From assembly GCA_963711065.1 (NCBI GenBank), contig CAVQCO010000007.1:1178001-1242000 (forward strand): a stretch of DNA of 64,000 nt. The letters run 5' to 3'. Position numbers and translations under genes: made by a program. The DNA is from Bog-473 sp963711065 (lineage in GTDB: Bacteria > Actinomycetota > Acidimicrobiia > Acidimicrobiales > RAAP-2). Numbering within the stretch: the first letter of the stretch is position 1; the number at the start of each line of letters is the position of its first letter. This document shows positions 34,174 to 43,063 of this stretch, piece after piece. The notes beneath the pieces were generated by a model. The model was not told the DNA's origin and ran no database searches. It saw only the letters and a program-made list of their open reading frames with translations.

Positions 34174-35391
34174 GATTCAAGCGGTCGATGCAAGAAACTC
34201 GGCGAATCGCTCCGATGGTTTCATGAATCCGAGACGCTTGCGAGGGCGGTCGTTGAGGCTCTGGGCGATGGCGTCGAGGTCCGCTCGGGTGAGCGCGGAG
34301 AAGTCCATGCCTCTGGGCAAGTACTGACGCAACAGGCCATTCGTGTTCTCGTTGCTGGGCCGCTGCCAGGGGCTATGGGGATCGCAGAAGTAGACCGCGA
34401 CCCCGGTCGCCACCGAGAAGCGGGCGTGGTGGGCCATCTCGCGACCTTGGTCCCAGGTGATGGAACGGACGAGCTCGGCCGGAAGCCGGCGCACCGTCTT
34501 GGCGATGGCCTTGGCGACCTTGGGGGCCTCTCGACCGTCGCGGAGCTGGACCAAGGCGAGGTAGCCGGTGCTGCGTTCCACGAGAGTGCCGACCTGGGAA
34601 TGACCCCCCTTGCCGATCAACAGGTCTCCCTCCCAGTGTCCCGGGATGGCGCGATCTTGGACCTCGGCCGGGCGCTCGGAGATGAGCACCATGTCGCGCA
34701 TCGGGCCTCCCCGGGTGGCCGTGCCGCGCCTCTTGCGCTGGGTTCGCCCGCTGCGCAGACAACGTGCCAGCTCGCGGCGCAATTCGCCCCGGCCCTGGAC
34801 ATAGATGCTCTGGTAGATGGTCTCGTGTGACACCCGCATCATCGGATCGTGTGGGAACTCAATGGGCAAGCGTTTCGCGATTTCCTCTGGAGACCACCAG
34901 GACTCGAGCCATGTGGTGACCACCTTGGCCAAGGGGCCGTGGTCGAGCTTGGCCACCTTGGGACGTCTGGCCATGCGATAGGCCCGGTTATGGGCTGAAA
35001 AGGCTCGGTAGATCCTCCGGCCGCCGTTTGCCTTCACCTCTCGCGAGATGGTGGAGGTCGAACGACCGAGGCGCCGAGCGATCACGCTGAGTGACTCCCG
35101 CCGAGCAAGTCCATACGCGATCTGCTCGCGATCTTCATAGGAGAGACGACGACAGCCCGGATACCAGGCCTTGACACCTTTCTCGTCTCTCGACGGACCC
35201 ACGTGGACACGCGACGCCGACTTGAGCGAACAACCCACGGCGCGCGCCACTTCGACGAGTGTCATCCCCTCACTCCTCAGCCGACGAACCTTCTCTCGTT
35301 GCTCCTCCGTCATCTTCACAACCGCAACCTCCCGGTCGAACTCGACTCACTGTCGCCGACTCGCCGAATTGTTGCGGGGACCCCTTGAACC
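34174..35391. mobile_element. IS30-family insertion sequence
   Basis: Imperfect inverted repeats of about 35 bases lie at 34174-34209 and 35357-35391. From the outside they share TTCAAG, GGTC, GCAA and TCGGCGA.TCG in order. The total of about 1.2 kb is normal for IS30. I could not confirm a target duplication. Confidence 0.8.
34177..35319 (-). CDS. IS30-family transposase
   Basis: A 380-residue transposase, intact. The N-terminus has two helix-turn-helix domains: TLVEVARAVGCSLKSASRV and then YEDREQIAYGLARRESLSVI, the usual IS30 HTH_38. The DDE domain shows Asp in GHWEGDLLIG, Asp in ITWDQGREMA and Glu in RPSNENTNGLLRQYLP, all typical of the family. The stop codon lies inside the left inverted repeat. 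It separates the broken cyclase gene from the excisionase of Element 2. Confidence 0.95.
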   Translation of the reverse strand: MKMTEEQREKVRRLRSEGMTLVEVARAVGCSLKSASRVHVGPSRDEKGVKAWYPGCRRLSYEDREQIAYGLARRESLSVIARRLGRSTSTISREVKANGGRRIYRAFSAHNRAYRMARRPKVAKLDHGPLAKVVTTWLESWWSPEEIAKRLPIEFPHDPMMRVSHETIYQSIYVQGRGELRRELARCLRSGRTQRKRRGTATRGGPMRDMVLISERPAEVQDRAIPGHWEGDLLIGKGGHSQVGTLVERSTGYLALVQLRDGREAPKVAKAIAKTVRRLPAELVRSITWDQGREMAHHARFSVATGVAVYFCDPHSPWQRPSNENTNGLLRQYLPRGMDFSALTRADLDAIAQSLNDRPRKRLGFMKPSERFAEFLASTA

Positions 35392-35446
35392 CACCCCCAT
35401 CTATAGGTAGGGAAGGACGTTCCTTTCCCCCTTGGAGGGAGCAGAC

Positions 35447-35701
35447 ATGAGCACCTCGGCCCATACCGATCTGGAGAGCGGCGGTCACTCGTTGACCGCC
35501 GCAGTTCTTCTGACTCCGGAGCAAGCGGCGGCCTCTCTGGCCATCGGGAGAACGAAGGTCTTCGAGCTCCTGCGGAACGGCGAGCTCGAGTCTGTTCGGA
35601 TCGGCTCGTGCCGGAGGATCCCGTCGGAGGCACTCCAGGACTACGTGTTCCGGCTCCGCCGCAGCGCGCCCGAGCCCGAGATTCTTGGACATTCCGTCTG
35701 A
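35447..35701 (+). CDS. xis: Excisionase-like HTH protein of Element 2
   Basis: An 84-residue protein from ATG 35447, after GGAGGGAG. The helix-turn-helix runs LTPEQAAASLAIGRTKVFEL, then LRNGELESVRIGSCRRIPSEAL, the HTH_17/excisionase pattern. It stands 62 bases before the integrase in the same direction, so the two are probably one operon. A small inverted repeat, AAGGA-CGT-TCCTT at 35413-35425, lies in the leader and could be an operator. Confidence 0.82.
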   Translation: MSTSAHTDLESGGHSLTAAVLLTPEQAAASLAIGRTKVFELLRNGELESVRIGSCRRIPSEALQDYVFRLRRSAPEPEILGHSV

Positions 35702-35763
35702 CTCCCCGACCGTTCCTGGCTGATACCGCTCGGTAGCCCTGTACAGACGGAGGAGGCGCAGCA

Positions 35764-36891
35764 ATGGCCAACATTCGAACCCGGAAGACGGCGAGCGGCC
35801 CCCGATACGACGTGAAGTTCACGTTCAACGGAAAACACCGGATGAAGACCTTCCGGACCTTCGAGGACGCCAGGGCGTACAAGAAGAAGGTGGAGGGCGA
35901 GCAGCTCGCCGGCCTCGTCGTCGACCCGAAAGGGGGCGAGCGCCTCTTCGGCCCCTTTGCCGACTCCTGGCTCGACCATCGCCTCGTCAGGGGCCGGCCG
36001 CTCACGCCGGCCACCAAGCAGGGCTACCGGGCAGTGCTGCGGCGCCACCTCCACCCCGAGTTCGGCGGGACGAAGCTCCGCCAGATCACCCCGGAACGCG
36101 TCCGCCTCTGGCATGCCGGGTTGAGCCTCGTCTCCCGGGACCAGGCGGCCAAGTCCTACCGGGTGCTCCGGGCCATCATGAACACAGCGGTCAGTGACGG
36201 GCTGATCACGCGCAATCCGTGCACCATCCGGGGGGCGGGCAGCGAGCACGCTCCGGAGCGCCCCATGCTCGCCACGACGACGGTCCTCGAGCTCGCCGGA
36301 TCGATCGAACCGAGGCTCCGGTGCCTCGTGCTGCTCGGAGGATTCGGCGGGCTGCGGACCGGAGAACTGCTCGGCCTGCAGCGACGCGACATCGACCCAC
36401 TGCACGGCTCGGTGACCGTCGTCCGCCAGTCGCATGAGATCACGGGCCAGGGGCGCATCTTCACCGCCCCCAAGAGCGATGCCGGCTACCGGACGGTGGC
36501 CCTCCCTTCCCTCGTCCTCGCGGGCCTCGAGCAGCATCTGTCCAACTACGTGGAGGTCCGACCCGACGCCCTCCTCTTCACGCGCCCCTCGGGCCTCCCC
36601 CTCCGCCGAGCCGACCTCTCGCAGGCCTGGAGAGACGCGTGCGACGCCCTGGGAGTCAACGGCGTCCGTCCGCACGACCTCCGTCACCATGCGGCGACGG
36701 TCATCGCCCGTAACCCCAACGTGACCCTGCGGGAGCTGATGGCGGCAATCGGCCACTCGTCGCCCGTGGCCGCCCTGCGCTACCAACACGCCACGGCGGA
36801 GCGGAGCAAGGCGATCGCCAGCTACCTCGACGACGTGATCGAGTCGGCTCGGAGTGCGCACGAGTCCGCTCGGATCCCTCGTCGTCCGTGA
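35764..36891 (+). CDS. int: Tyrosine recombinase, integrase of Element 2
   Basis: A 375-residue integrase. The N-terminus (residues 1-60) is the arm-binding AP2-like part (RYDVKFTFNGKHRMKTFRT). The core-binding domain follows, then the catalytic domain with Arg in GLRTGELLG, Lys in APKSDAG, HDLRHHAA, His in IGHSSP and Tyr in RYQHAT. It ends 86 bases before the attR core in tRNA-Cys. It is only distantly similar to the integrase of Element 1, in agreement with the different tRNA target. Confidence 0.95.
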   Translation: MANIRTRKTASGPRYDVKFTFNGKHRMKTFRTFEDARAYKKKVEGEQLAGLVVDPKGGERLFGPFADSWLDHRLVRGRPLTPATKQGYRAVLRRHLHPEFGGTKLRQITPERVRLWHAGLSLVSRDQAAKSYRVLRAIMNTAVSDGLITRNPCTIRGAGSEHAPERPMLATTTVLELAGSIEPRLRCLVLLGGFGGLRTGELLGLQRRDIDPLHGSVTVVRQSHEITGQGRIFTAPKSDAGYRTVALPSLVLAGLEQHLSNYVEVRPDALLFTRPSGLPLRRADLSQAWRDACDALGVNGVRPHDLRHHAATVIARNPNVTLRELMAAIGHSSPVAALRYQHATAERSKAIASYLDDVIESARSAHESARIPRRP

Positions 36892-36896
36892 GGAGC

Positions 36897-36915
36897 CGCG
36901 GTATATCCGCGGTAT
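36897..36915 (+). promoter_or_regulatory. Putative integrase arm site, Element 2 right
   Basis: CGCGGTATATCCGCGGTAT directly follows the integrase stop and matches 29631-29649 at 17 of 19 bases. Confidence 0.5.
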
Positions 36916-36978
36916 CTGGCGGGGACTCGGCACAGCGAAAAATGGTGTGCAGTACCGCCCGCCTGCACCAACAAGAAG

Positions 36979-37050
36979 AGGCGGCGGGCGGAATCGAACC
37001 GCCGTACGGGGCTTTGCAGGCCCCTGCCTAAACCACTCGGCCACGCCGCC
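36979..37050 (-). tRNA. tRNA-Cys (GCA); attachment site of Element 2
   Basis: Acceptor GGCGGCG/CGCCGCC, anticodon stem GGGGC/GCCCC with loop CTGCAAA (anticodon GCA), T arm GGCGG..CCGCC with TTCGATT, and U73 as in Cys tRNAs. CCA is not encoded. Its 3' 42 bases are part of the repeat shared with 29493-29535. Confidence 0.95.
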
Positions 37051-37118
37051 GCGGACGAACACGAACGGGCGGCCAGCCTAACGGCCGGCGTCGCCTCGCC
37101 CTGGACCGGGCCGGCGGC

Positions 37119-37328
37119 CTAGCGCCGCAGGCGGGATACCAGCCAGAACACCCCTGCGATCAGTGCGATGATGACCGCGATCTTCACGAAGAAGAGGATG
37201 ATGCCGGCCAGGCTGGCGAGGATCCAAAAAGCGACGATCACCCCGACCACGCCCACCGCCGTCATGGCGACCGCGTGCGAGAAGCTGACCGGCTTCTTGC
37301 CCTCCCTGCTGCTCACGTCTTTGCTCAC
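37119..37328 (-). CDS. Small two-span membrane protein
   Basis: A 69-residue protein with a charged N-terminus (MSKDVSSREGKK) and two adjacent membrane segments (VAMTAVGVVGVIVAFWILAS and IILFFVKIAVIIALIAGVFW), ending SRLRR. It diverges from glnD, whose start is 24 bases away, so the two share a promoter region. No family function is known. Confidence 0.7.
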   Translation of the reverse strand: MSKDVSSREGKKPVSFSHAVAMTAVGVVGVIVAFWILASLAGIILFFVKIAVIIALIAGVFWLVSRLRR

Positions 37329-37351
37329 GGACCCAATGCTACGTTCCGCTC

Positions 37352-39706
37352 ATGCCCGCTGAAGCGTCACTGCGTGACCGGCGGAGCAAGCTGCTGGGCG
37401 AGCCGGACCTCAAGGGGGAGGAATTCTGCCGGCGCTATGCCGACGAGGCCGACGCCTGGCTCTCCGGGCTGGCCGACCGGGCCGCCGGCGACAACCGGCG
37501 GCACCTGGCCCTCGTGGCCGTCGGGGGCTACGGGCGGCGATCACTGTGCCCCTACAGCGACCTCGATGTGGTGCTCGTCCACAACGGCCGGCGAGACATC
37601 CGTACCGTGGCCGACGGCATCTGGTACCCCGTGTGGGACGAGGGGGTCCACCTCGACCACTCGGTGCGCCGGCCAGCCGAGGTCCTGAGCGCCGCGGCAG
37701 AGGACGCCCGCGTCGCGCTCGGCCTCCTCGATGGCCGGCTCGTCTGGGGCGAGCCCAAGGTGGCCGAGCCGCTCCTCGAGAAGGCGCGCGCCGCCTGGCG
37801 CGACCGGCTCGGCACCCGGTACCTGCCGTTGCTCGAGGAGCAGATGGCCGAACGGCGCAACACGGCCGGCGACGTCGCCTTCTTGTTGGAGCCCGACCTG
37901 AAGGAGAGTCACGGCGGCCTGCGCGACGTCAGCGTCCTGCGCGCCATCTCCGCCTACGCGCCGCTCCTCGCCGACTACGCCGACCTGGCGTCGCTCGACG
38001 GGTCGGCGGCCCTGTTGACCTCCATCCGGGTCGAGCTGCACCGCATGGCCCAACGCGAGCACGACAAGCTCCTGTTGCAGGACCAGGATCACGTGGCGGA
38101 CGCTCTCGGCTTCCCCGACGCCGACGCGCTGATGCTGGCCGTCTCGACCGCCGGCCGGCAGATCGCCTGGGTGAGCGACGACGTCTGGCGCCGGCGCCGG
38201 CTCTGGGATCCCTCCCCCCCGCCCAAGCGTCGCTTCCGTCGGAGCACGTCCGACGGTCGGGCCCGCCAGGCGGCGGCCGATCTCGGCCCCGACATGCTCG
38301 AGGTCGACGGCGAGATCGCCCTGACCCCGCTGGCGCCGGTCTCGGACGACGCCTCGTTGCCGCTGCGCCTGGCCGCCACGGCCGGCGCGCTCGACCGGCC
38401 CATCGCCAAGGGCTCGCTGCACCGGCTGGCCGACCGCATGCCCCCGCCCGGAGACCCCTGGACCCCCGCGACGCTCGTGGCCTTGATCGCGCTGCTCGCC
38501 CTGGGCCGCCCTGCCGTCGACCAGATCGAGTCCCTCGACCAGCACGGCCTGCTCGTACGCCTCATCCCGGAATGGTCGGCCGTGCGCAACAAGCCCCAGC
38601 GCAACGCGTACCACACCTATACCGTCGACCGTCATCTCCTGGAGGCGACGGCGCTGGCGGCCGACCTGACGGACACGGTCGAGCGTCCGGACCTGCTCCT
38701 CGTCGGCGCGCTCCTGCACGACATCGGCAAGGGGTTCCCCGGCGACCACACGACGGTCGGGATGGAGGTGGTCGAGCGCATCACGACGCGCATGGGGTTC
38801 GCGCCCACCGACGTCGAGGTGTTGGTGGAGCTGGTGCGCCACCATCTGCTGCTCCCCGACACCGCGACCCGGCGCGACCTCGACGACCCGACCACCATCG
38901 CCCATGTCGCCCGCGCCGTCGGCGACCGCCTGACCCTGCACCTGCTCGCCGCCCTGACCGAGGCGGACAGCCGCGCGACCGGACCCTCGGCCTGGGGGCC
39001 CTGGAAGGCCGGGCTGGTCACCGAGCTCGTCCTGCGCACCGACCGGATCCTTCAGGGTGAGACCGCGCCGGATCGCCCGGACCCCATCCTGGCGGCCCAC
39101 CGCGACCTCATGGAAGAGGTCCGCCACACCGGTCTTCCCTCGGTGTCGCTGCAACCGCCCCAGGTCGTCGTGGCGGCGCCGGACCGCCGTGGCCTCTTCT
39201 CCTCGGTGGCGGGAGCGCTCGCGCTCAACGGCATGAACGTGCGGGCGGCCAACGTCAGCGGCGAGGACGGGGTGGCTGTCGAGGTGTTCACGGTCGAGGT
39301 GGCCCGGGGGACCTGGCCCGACACCGCCAAGCTGCGGGCGGACCTCTCCGCCGTCCTGTCGGACCGCCTGGCCATCGGCGAGCGCCTCTCGGAGCGTGAA
39401 CGGGTCTACCCCCTCCGCCGGGGCTCCGCGGCCCACCTCCCCGGCAGCGACGTGACCGTCGACAACGAGGCCTCCGAGACCGCGACCGTCCTGGAGGTTC
39501 GGGCCCCCGACGAGATCGGCCTTCTGCACCGGATCACCCGGGCCCTCTTCGAGTCGGACCTCGACGTGGTCTCGGCGCGCGTCTCCACCCTGGGCGAGAT
39601 CGTGGTCGACGCCTTCTACGTCCGCGAGCCCGACGGGTCCAAGGTGACCGACACGAGCCGACTTTCGGACATCACGACGGCAATTGGGTCCGAAATCGGT
39701 CTTTAG
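37352..39706 (+). CDS. glnD: [Protein-PII] uridylyltransferase / uridylyl-removing enzyme
   Basis: A 784-residue bifunctional nitrogen sensor that modifies PII in response to glutamine. The nucleotidyltransferase motif GGYGRRSLCPYSDLD lies near residue 57, with KESHGGLRD following. The HD hydrolase domain includes YHTYTVDRHLLEA and LLHDIGKGFPGDHT. Two ACT domains close the protein (VVAAPDRRGLFSSVAGAL and LEVRAPDEIGLLHRITRAL), the glutamine-binding part. Domain order and length fit actinobacterial GlnD. The usual partners amtB and glnK are not in the window. Confidence 0.95.
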   Translation: MPAEASLRDRRSKLLGEPDLKGEEFCRRYADEADAWLSGLADRAAGDNRRHLALVAVGGYGRRSLCPYSDLDVVLVHNGRRDIRTVADGIWYPVWDEGVHLDHSVRRPAEVLSAAAEDARVALGLLDGRLVWGEPKVAEPLLEKARAAWRDRLGTRYLPLLEEQMAERRNTAGDVAFLLEPDLKESHGGLRDVSVLRAISAYAPLLADYADLASLDGSAALLTSIRVELHRMAQREHDKLLLQDQDHVADALGFPDADALMLAVSTAGRQIAWVSDDVWRRRRLWDPSPPPKRRFRRSTSDGRARQAAADLGPDMLEVDGEIALTPLAPVSDDASLPLRLAATAGALDRPIAKGSLHRLADRMPPPGDPWTPATLVALIALLALGRPAVDQIESLDQHGLLVRLIPEWSAVRNKPQRNAYHTYTVDRHLLEATALAADLTDTVERPDLLLVGALLHDIGKGFPGDHTTVGMEVVERITTRMGFAPTDVEVLVELVRHHLLLPDTATRRDLDDPTTIAHVARAVGDRLTLHLLAALTEADSRATGPSAWGPWKAGLVTELVLRTDRILQGETAPDRPDPILAAHRDLMEEVRHTGLPSVSLQPPQVVVAAPDRRGLFSSVAGALALNGMNVRAANVSGEDGVAVEVFTVEVARGTWPDTAKLRADLSAVLSDRLAIGERLSERERVYPLRRGSAAHLPGSDVTVDNEASETATVLEVRAPDEIGLLHRITRALFESDLDVVSARVSTLGEIVVDAFYVREPDGSKVTDTSRLSDITTAIGSEIGL

Positions 39707-39739
39707 ACGCCCGGAGGTCCCTGTAGAATCCCGGCTGCG

Positions 39740-40867
39740 ATGTCGGGAGACCACGTCCGAAGCCGGAGGGGCCCACGCCTGTGGGTGATCCTCGCCGTCT
39801 GCGTCGCCGTGGTCGTCGTGGCCGCCGGCGGCTTCGTCGTCGTCGAGAACGGGCGCGCCAACCAGGCGTCCGCCACGCCGACCGCACCCCCCGTGCCCCT
39901 CACCGTGACCGCGGTGACCCCGACCGGGACCAACGTCGCCGCAGGGTCGACCATCTCCGTGCAGTTCTCGACCGATCTCGCCCCCGGCAGCCCCATGCCG
40001 ACGCTCACCCCGCCCGTGGCCGGGGCGTGGGCCGTCCTGTCACCGTCGCTCCTCCAGTTCCAGGCCACGGGGCCGCTCGTTCCCGGCGCCACCGAGACGA
40101 TCACCGTCCCGGGCGGTGGGAGCGGCGTGGTGGCCTCGGAGGGCCAGCACCTGGCCCAGACGTTCACCTCCCAGTTCACCGTGGCACCGGGATCGATCCT
40201 GCGCCTCCAGCAGCTGCTCGCCGAACTGGGCTACCTCCCGCTGACCTTCACCCCCGCGTCGCCGTTGACGTCGCCGACCCAGGAAGGAAACGACCAGGTC
40301 GGTTCCTTCTCGTGGCGCTGGCCCGATCAGCCTTTCGCCCTGTTGACGTTGTGGACGCCGGGGGTCGACAACGTCATCACCCAGGGTGCCGTGATGAACT
40401 TCGAGTCCCAGAACGGGCTCAAGACCGACGGCATCGCCGGGCCCCAGGTGTGGACGGACCTCCTCGCCGCCGTGCAGAGCGGCCGCGGTGACGCGCTTCC
40501 GTGGGACTACGTGCTCGTCAAGCAGTCGCTGCCCGAGTCGGCGACGGTGTACCGGGACGGGGCGGCCATCTACGGCACTCCGGTGAACACGGGGGTCGCC
40601 GGCGCCGCGACCGAGAACGGCACCTGGCCCGTCTTCGCCCGCTACACGGTGACCACCATGAGCGGCACGAACCCCGACGGCTCGCACTACGTGGACCCCG
40701 GCATCCCGTGGGTCAGCTACTTCCACGGCGGGGACGCCCTGCACGGATTCGTCCGCGGGTCCTACGGCTTCCCCCAGAGCGACGGGTGCGTCGAGATGCC
40801 GATCCCGAACGCCCAGGTGGTGTTCCCGCTCACGCCCCTCGGGACCCTGGTCACGGTCCAGGCCTGA
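39740..40867 (+). CDS. L,D-transpeptidase (YkuD family)
   Basis: A 375-residue envelope protein. One N-terminal membrane anchor (LWVILAVCVAVVVVAAGGFVV) is followed by an Ig-like domain (residues about 45-145) and a peptidoglycan-binding-like segment (LRLQQLLAELGYLPL; VMNFESQNGLKTDGIAGP). The YkuD catalytic domain shows HGFVRGSYGFPQSDGCVEMP, the conserved H-x(n)-S-x-GC motif with the active cysteine. It makes 3-3 crosslinks in peptidoglycan or attaches proteins. The sortase gene follows after 51 bases, so both wall enzymes may be co-transcribed. Confidence 0.92.
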   Translation: MSGDHVRSRRGPRLWVILAVCVAVVVVAAGGFVVVENGRANQASATPTAPPVPLTVTAVTPTGTNVAAGSTISVQFSTDLAPGSPMPTLTPPVAGAWAVLSPSLLQFQATGPLVPGATETITVPGGGSGVVASEGQHLAQTFTSQFTVAPGSILRLQQLLAELGYLPLTFTPASPLTSPTQEGNDQVGSFSWRWPDQPFALLTLWTPGVDNVITQGAVMNFESQNGLKTDGIAGPQVWTDLLAAVQSGRGDALPWDYVLVKQSLPESATVYRDGAAIYGTPVNTGVAGAATENGTWPVFARYTVTTMSGTNPDGSHYVDPGIPWVSYFHGGDALHGFVRGSYGFPQSDGCVEMPIPNAQVVFPLTPLGTLVTVQA

Positions 40868-40918
40868 GCGACCGCGCGAACGGGGCAAGGTGCCCCGCCG
40901 CCCTAGTCTCTCCCCCCG

Positions 40919-41833
40919 ATGTCCCCTCTACGCCGGGTCGTCGACATCTTCGGGCGGGTCCTGATCGGGGCCGGCGTCGTGCTGCTCCTCTTCACCGCCT
41001 ACCAGATCTGGGGCACCTCCATTCAGGAGTCCCGGACCCAGGCGGGGTTGCGCACCCAGTTGCAGCAGGAGACCAACAGCGAGCAGATCCGCCACGCCCT
41101 GGCCGAGGAGGCCGCCCTGAACAAGCTGCCGACGGGCCCGCCCGAGTCCGCCCCCCGCACGGCCGACCCACCCGAGGGCGACCCCATCGGCTACATCCGG
41201 ATCCCGAAGATCGGCATCAACCAGGTGGTGGTCGAGGGCACCAACACCCCGGACCTGCGCAAGGGCCCCGGCCACTACATCGGGACACCGCTGCCCGGGC
41301 AGGGTGGCAACGCGTCCATCGCCGGGCACCGCACCACCTACGGGCACCCCTTCTACAACCTCGACTCCGTGAAGGTGGGCGATCCGATCGTCCTCACCAC
41401 CCTGCAGGGCATCTTCGTCTACGGCACCATCAAGAGCTTCGTCGTGTCGCCCAGTGACACCGACGTGATCAAGAACGTGTTCGCCGACCTGGTGACCCTG
41501 ACCACCTGCAATCCGCGCTTCAGCGCCTCCACGCGCCTCGTCGTCCAGGGCAAGTTGGTCCACTCGCAGCTCTTCCCCAACTCGGGCCTGCCGGCCGCCA
41601 CCCTGCACGCGGACCCGAAGAGTCAGAACCTGGCCGGGAACTCCGACGTCCAGCTCACGGACGCACTGTTCTGGGGCTTCCTCACCGTCGCGCTGGGTGC
41701 GGGCATCCTGTACGGGGCCTACCGCTTCCGGCGGCACCGCTGGGTGATCTACGGGGTGGGGGTCGCCGGTGTGCTGGTCCTGCTCTGGTTCTTCTTCGGC
41801 GCCGTCAGCCCGTTGCTCCCCGCCAGCTTCTGA
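40919..41833 (+). CDS. Sortase, class E-like
   Basis: A 304-residue sortase. An N-terminal membrane segment (VLIGAGVVLLLFTAYQIWG) and a linker are followed by the catalytic domain, beginning GYIRIPKIGINQVVVEG. The triad is seen as His in IAGHRTTYG, Cys in TLTTCNPRF and Arg in ASTRLVVQG. Two more membrane segments close the protein, an arrangement common in actinobacterial class E enzymes. No LPXTG/LAXTG substrate gene is recognised in the window. It follows the L,D-transpeptidase in the same direction, and DUF2332 comes four bases later. Confidence 0.9.
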   Translation: MSPLRRVVDIFGRVLIGAGVVLLLFTAYQIWGTSIQESRTQAGLRTQLQQETNSEQIRHALAEEAALNKLPTGPPESAPRTADPPEGDPIGYIRIPKIGINQVVVEGTNTPDLRKGPGHYIGTPLPGQGGNASIAGHRTTYGHPFYNLDSVKVGDPIVLTTLQGIFVYGTIKSFVVSPSDTDVIKNVFADLVTLTTCNPRFSASTRLVVQGKLVHSQLFPNSGLPAATLHADPKSQNLAGNSDVQLTDALFWGFLTVALGAGILYGAYRFRRHRWVIYGVGVAGVLVLLWFFFGAVSPLLPASF

Positions 41834-41836
41834 CCC

Positions 41837-42964
41837 ATGCTCGTCGAGGAGCCCCTGGCCGACCATTTCCGGGCCTTCGCCGCGGTGGCCGAGCGGGACG
41901 GCGGCACCACCTATCCCGAAATCTGCCGGGCGGTGGCCGACGACGACGAGGTGCTCTCCCTCCTCGACGGCGCCCCGCTGACCCAACGCCGGCCCATCCT
42001 CCTGCTCGCCGCGGTGCACTACCTCCTCCTGTCGGGCGTGGAGCACGAGCTGGCTGCGCACTACGACACCGTGGCCGCCGTGCTCGGCGCGGGCCGCCGC
42101 CCGACGGGGGACGCCGCCACCGCCTTCGCCGACTTCTGCCGGGAGCACCGCGCGGCCCTGGAGGCACTGATCGCCACCCGCATGACCCAGACCAACGAGG
42201 TGGGGCGCTGCACCGCCCTGCTGCCCGGCCTGTGCCACGTCGCGTCGCTGTCGCGGTCGGCCGAGCCGCTGTCCCTGCTCGACCTCGGCACCTCGGCCGG
42301 GCTCAACCTCCTCTTCGACGACTACGCCTACGCCTACCGGACGCCGGGCGACGGGGACGGCATCAGCGCCGGATCCGCAGGCTCGGCGGTGCTGCTCGAG
42401 TGCACCGCCCGTGACGACCTCGCACCTCTGCCGGCGCTCGACGTTCCGGCCGTGGCGACGCGTGTCGGCCTCGACCTCTCGCCGCTCGACCCGTCGTCCC
42501 ACGACGACGCCCGGTGGCTGTTGGCCTGCCAGTGGCCCGACAACCCACCACGCTTCGGGCGCCTGCGCGCCGCGCTCGACAACGCGCGGGCGACGGCGAA
42601 ACGGCCCCGCCTCGAGCGGGGCGACATGGTGGCGGACCTGCCGCGGATCGCCGCCACCATCCCCGGGAACGGCCCGCTGGTCGTCTTCCACTCCTGGGTG
42701 GCGTCCTACCTCGACGAGGACCAGCAGCGCGCCCTGACGCGGGAGGTCCGTGCGCTCGGGCGGAGCCGACCCGTGCACCACCTCTACTGCGAGTCGCCCT
42801 TCGAAACGCCCGGTCTGCCGACACCGCCGCCGCCCGTGACGCGCGAGGGGCCCGACCTGGCGACGGCGCTCGTCCACATCGGCCCCGGCGACGCCGCGCC
42901 GATCCGCCTGGCCGACACCCACCCGCACGGGTACTGGATCCGTTGGTGGCCTGACGTTGAGTAG
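41837..42964 (+). CDS. DUF2332 family protein
   Basis: A 375-residue protein of the DUF2332 family. Conserved blocks are ALTQRRPILLLAAVHYLLL-like (PILLLAAVHYLLLSG), TNEVGRCTALLPGL and LSLLDLGTSAGLNLLFD. The last looks like a nucleotide- or SAM-binding glycine loop. A further block is PLVVFHSWVASYLDEDQ. No reaction is established for the family; a methyltransferase-like fold is an inference. It starts four bases after the sortase stop, so it is likely in the same transcript, although a functional link is not evident. Confidence 0.82.
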   Translation: MLVEEPLADHFRAFAAVAERDGGTTYPEICRAVADDDEVLSLLDGAPLTQRRPILLLAAVHYLLLSGVEHELAAHYDTVAAVLGAGRRPTGDAATAFADFCREHRAALEALIATRMTQTNEVGRCTALLPGLCHVASLSRSAEPLSLLDLGTSAGLNLLFDDYAYAYRTPGDGDGISAGSAGSAVLLECTARDDLAPLPALDVPAVATRVGLDLSPLDPSSHDDARWLLACQWPDNPPRFGRLRAALDNARATAKRPRLERGDMVADLPRIAATIPGNGPLVVFHSWVASYLDEDQQRALTREVRALGRSRPVHHLYCESPFETPGLPTPPPPVTREGPDLATALVHIGPGDAAPIRLADTHPHGYWIRWWPDVE

Positions 42965-43063
42965 CTCTGACATCGATTTATAGGTTCCGCTTGGCCGATG
43001 GGTGAATCAGGAACGATCGACAGAAGAAGGCTCTTGATCCGGCCCCACCCCTCACGTACGGCG

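Larger units (their letters stand above)
29493..37020. mobile_element. Element 2: 7.5-kb island integrated in tRNA-Cys
   Basis: A 43-base direct repeat of the tRNA-Cys 3' part lies at 29493-29535 and 36978-37020, the second inside the intact tRNA. Near both ends is a 19-base two-unit site, CGCGGTATCTGCGCGGTAT at 29631 and CGCGGTATATCCGCGGTAT at 36897. The excisionase and integrase are next to the intact tRNA. The rest is a frameshifted cyclase/ATPase gene, an IS30 copy and unexplained repeats. No replication or transfer gene is visible. Confidence 0.85.

Noticed and set aside
33274..34180. Overlapping minus-strand frames in the Element 2 repeat zone
   Set aside because: Products are low-complexity Lys/Asn/Asp and Arg runs coded by the 13-base repeats; no start signal and no family.
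35641..37062. Long minus-strand frame across integrase and tRNA-Cys
   Set aside because: It runs through a tRNA gene and mirrors the integrase codons.
37541..39754. A 737-codon frame on the strand opposite glnD
   Set aside because: It is a GC-bias shadow with no domain; glnD is unambiguous.
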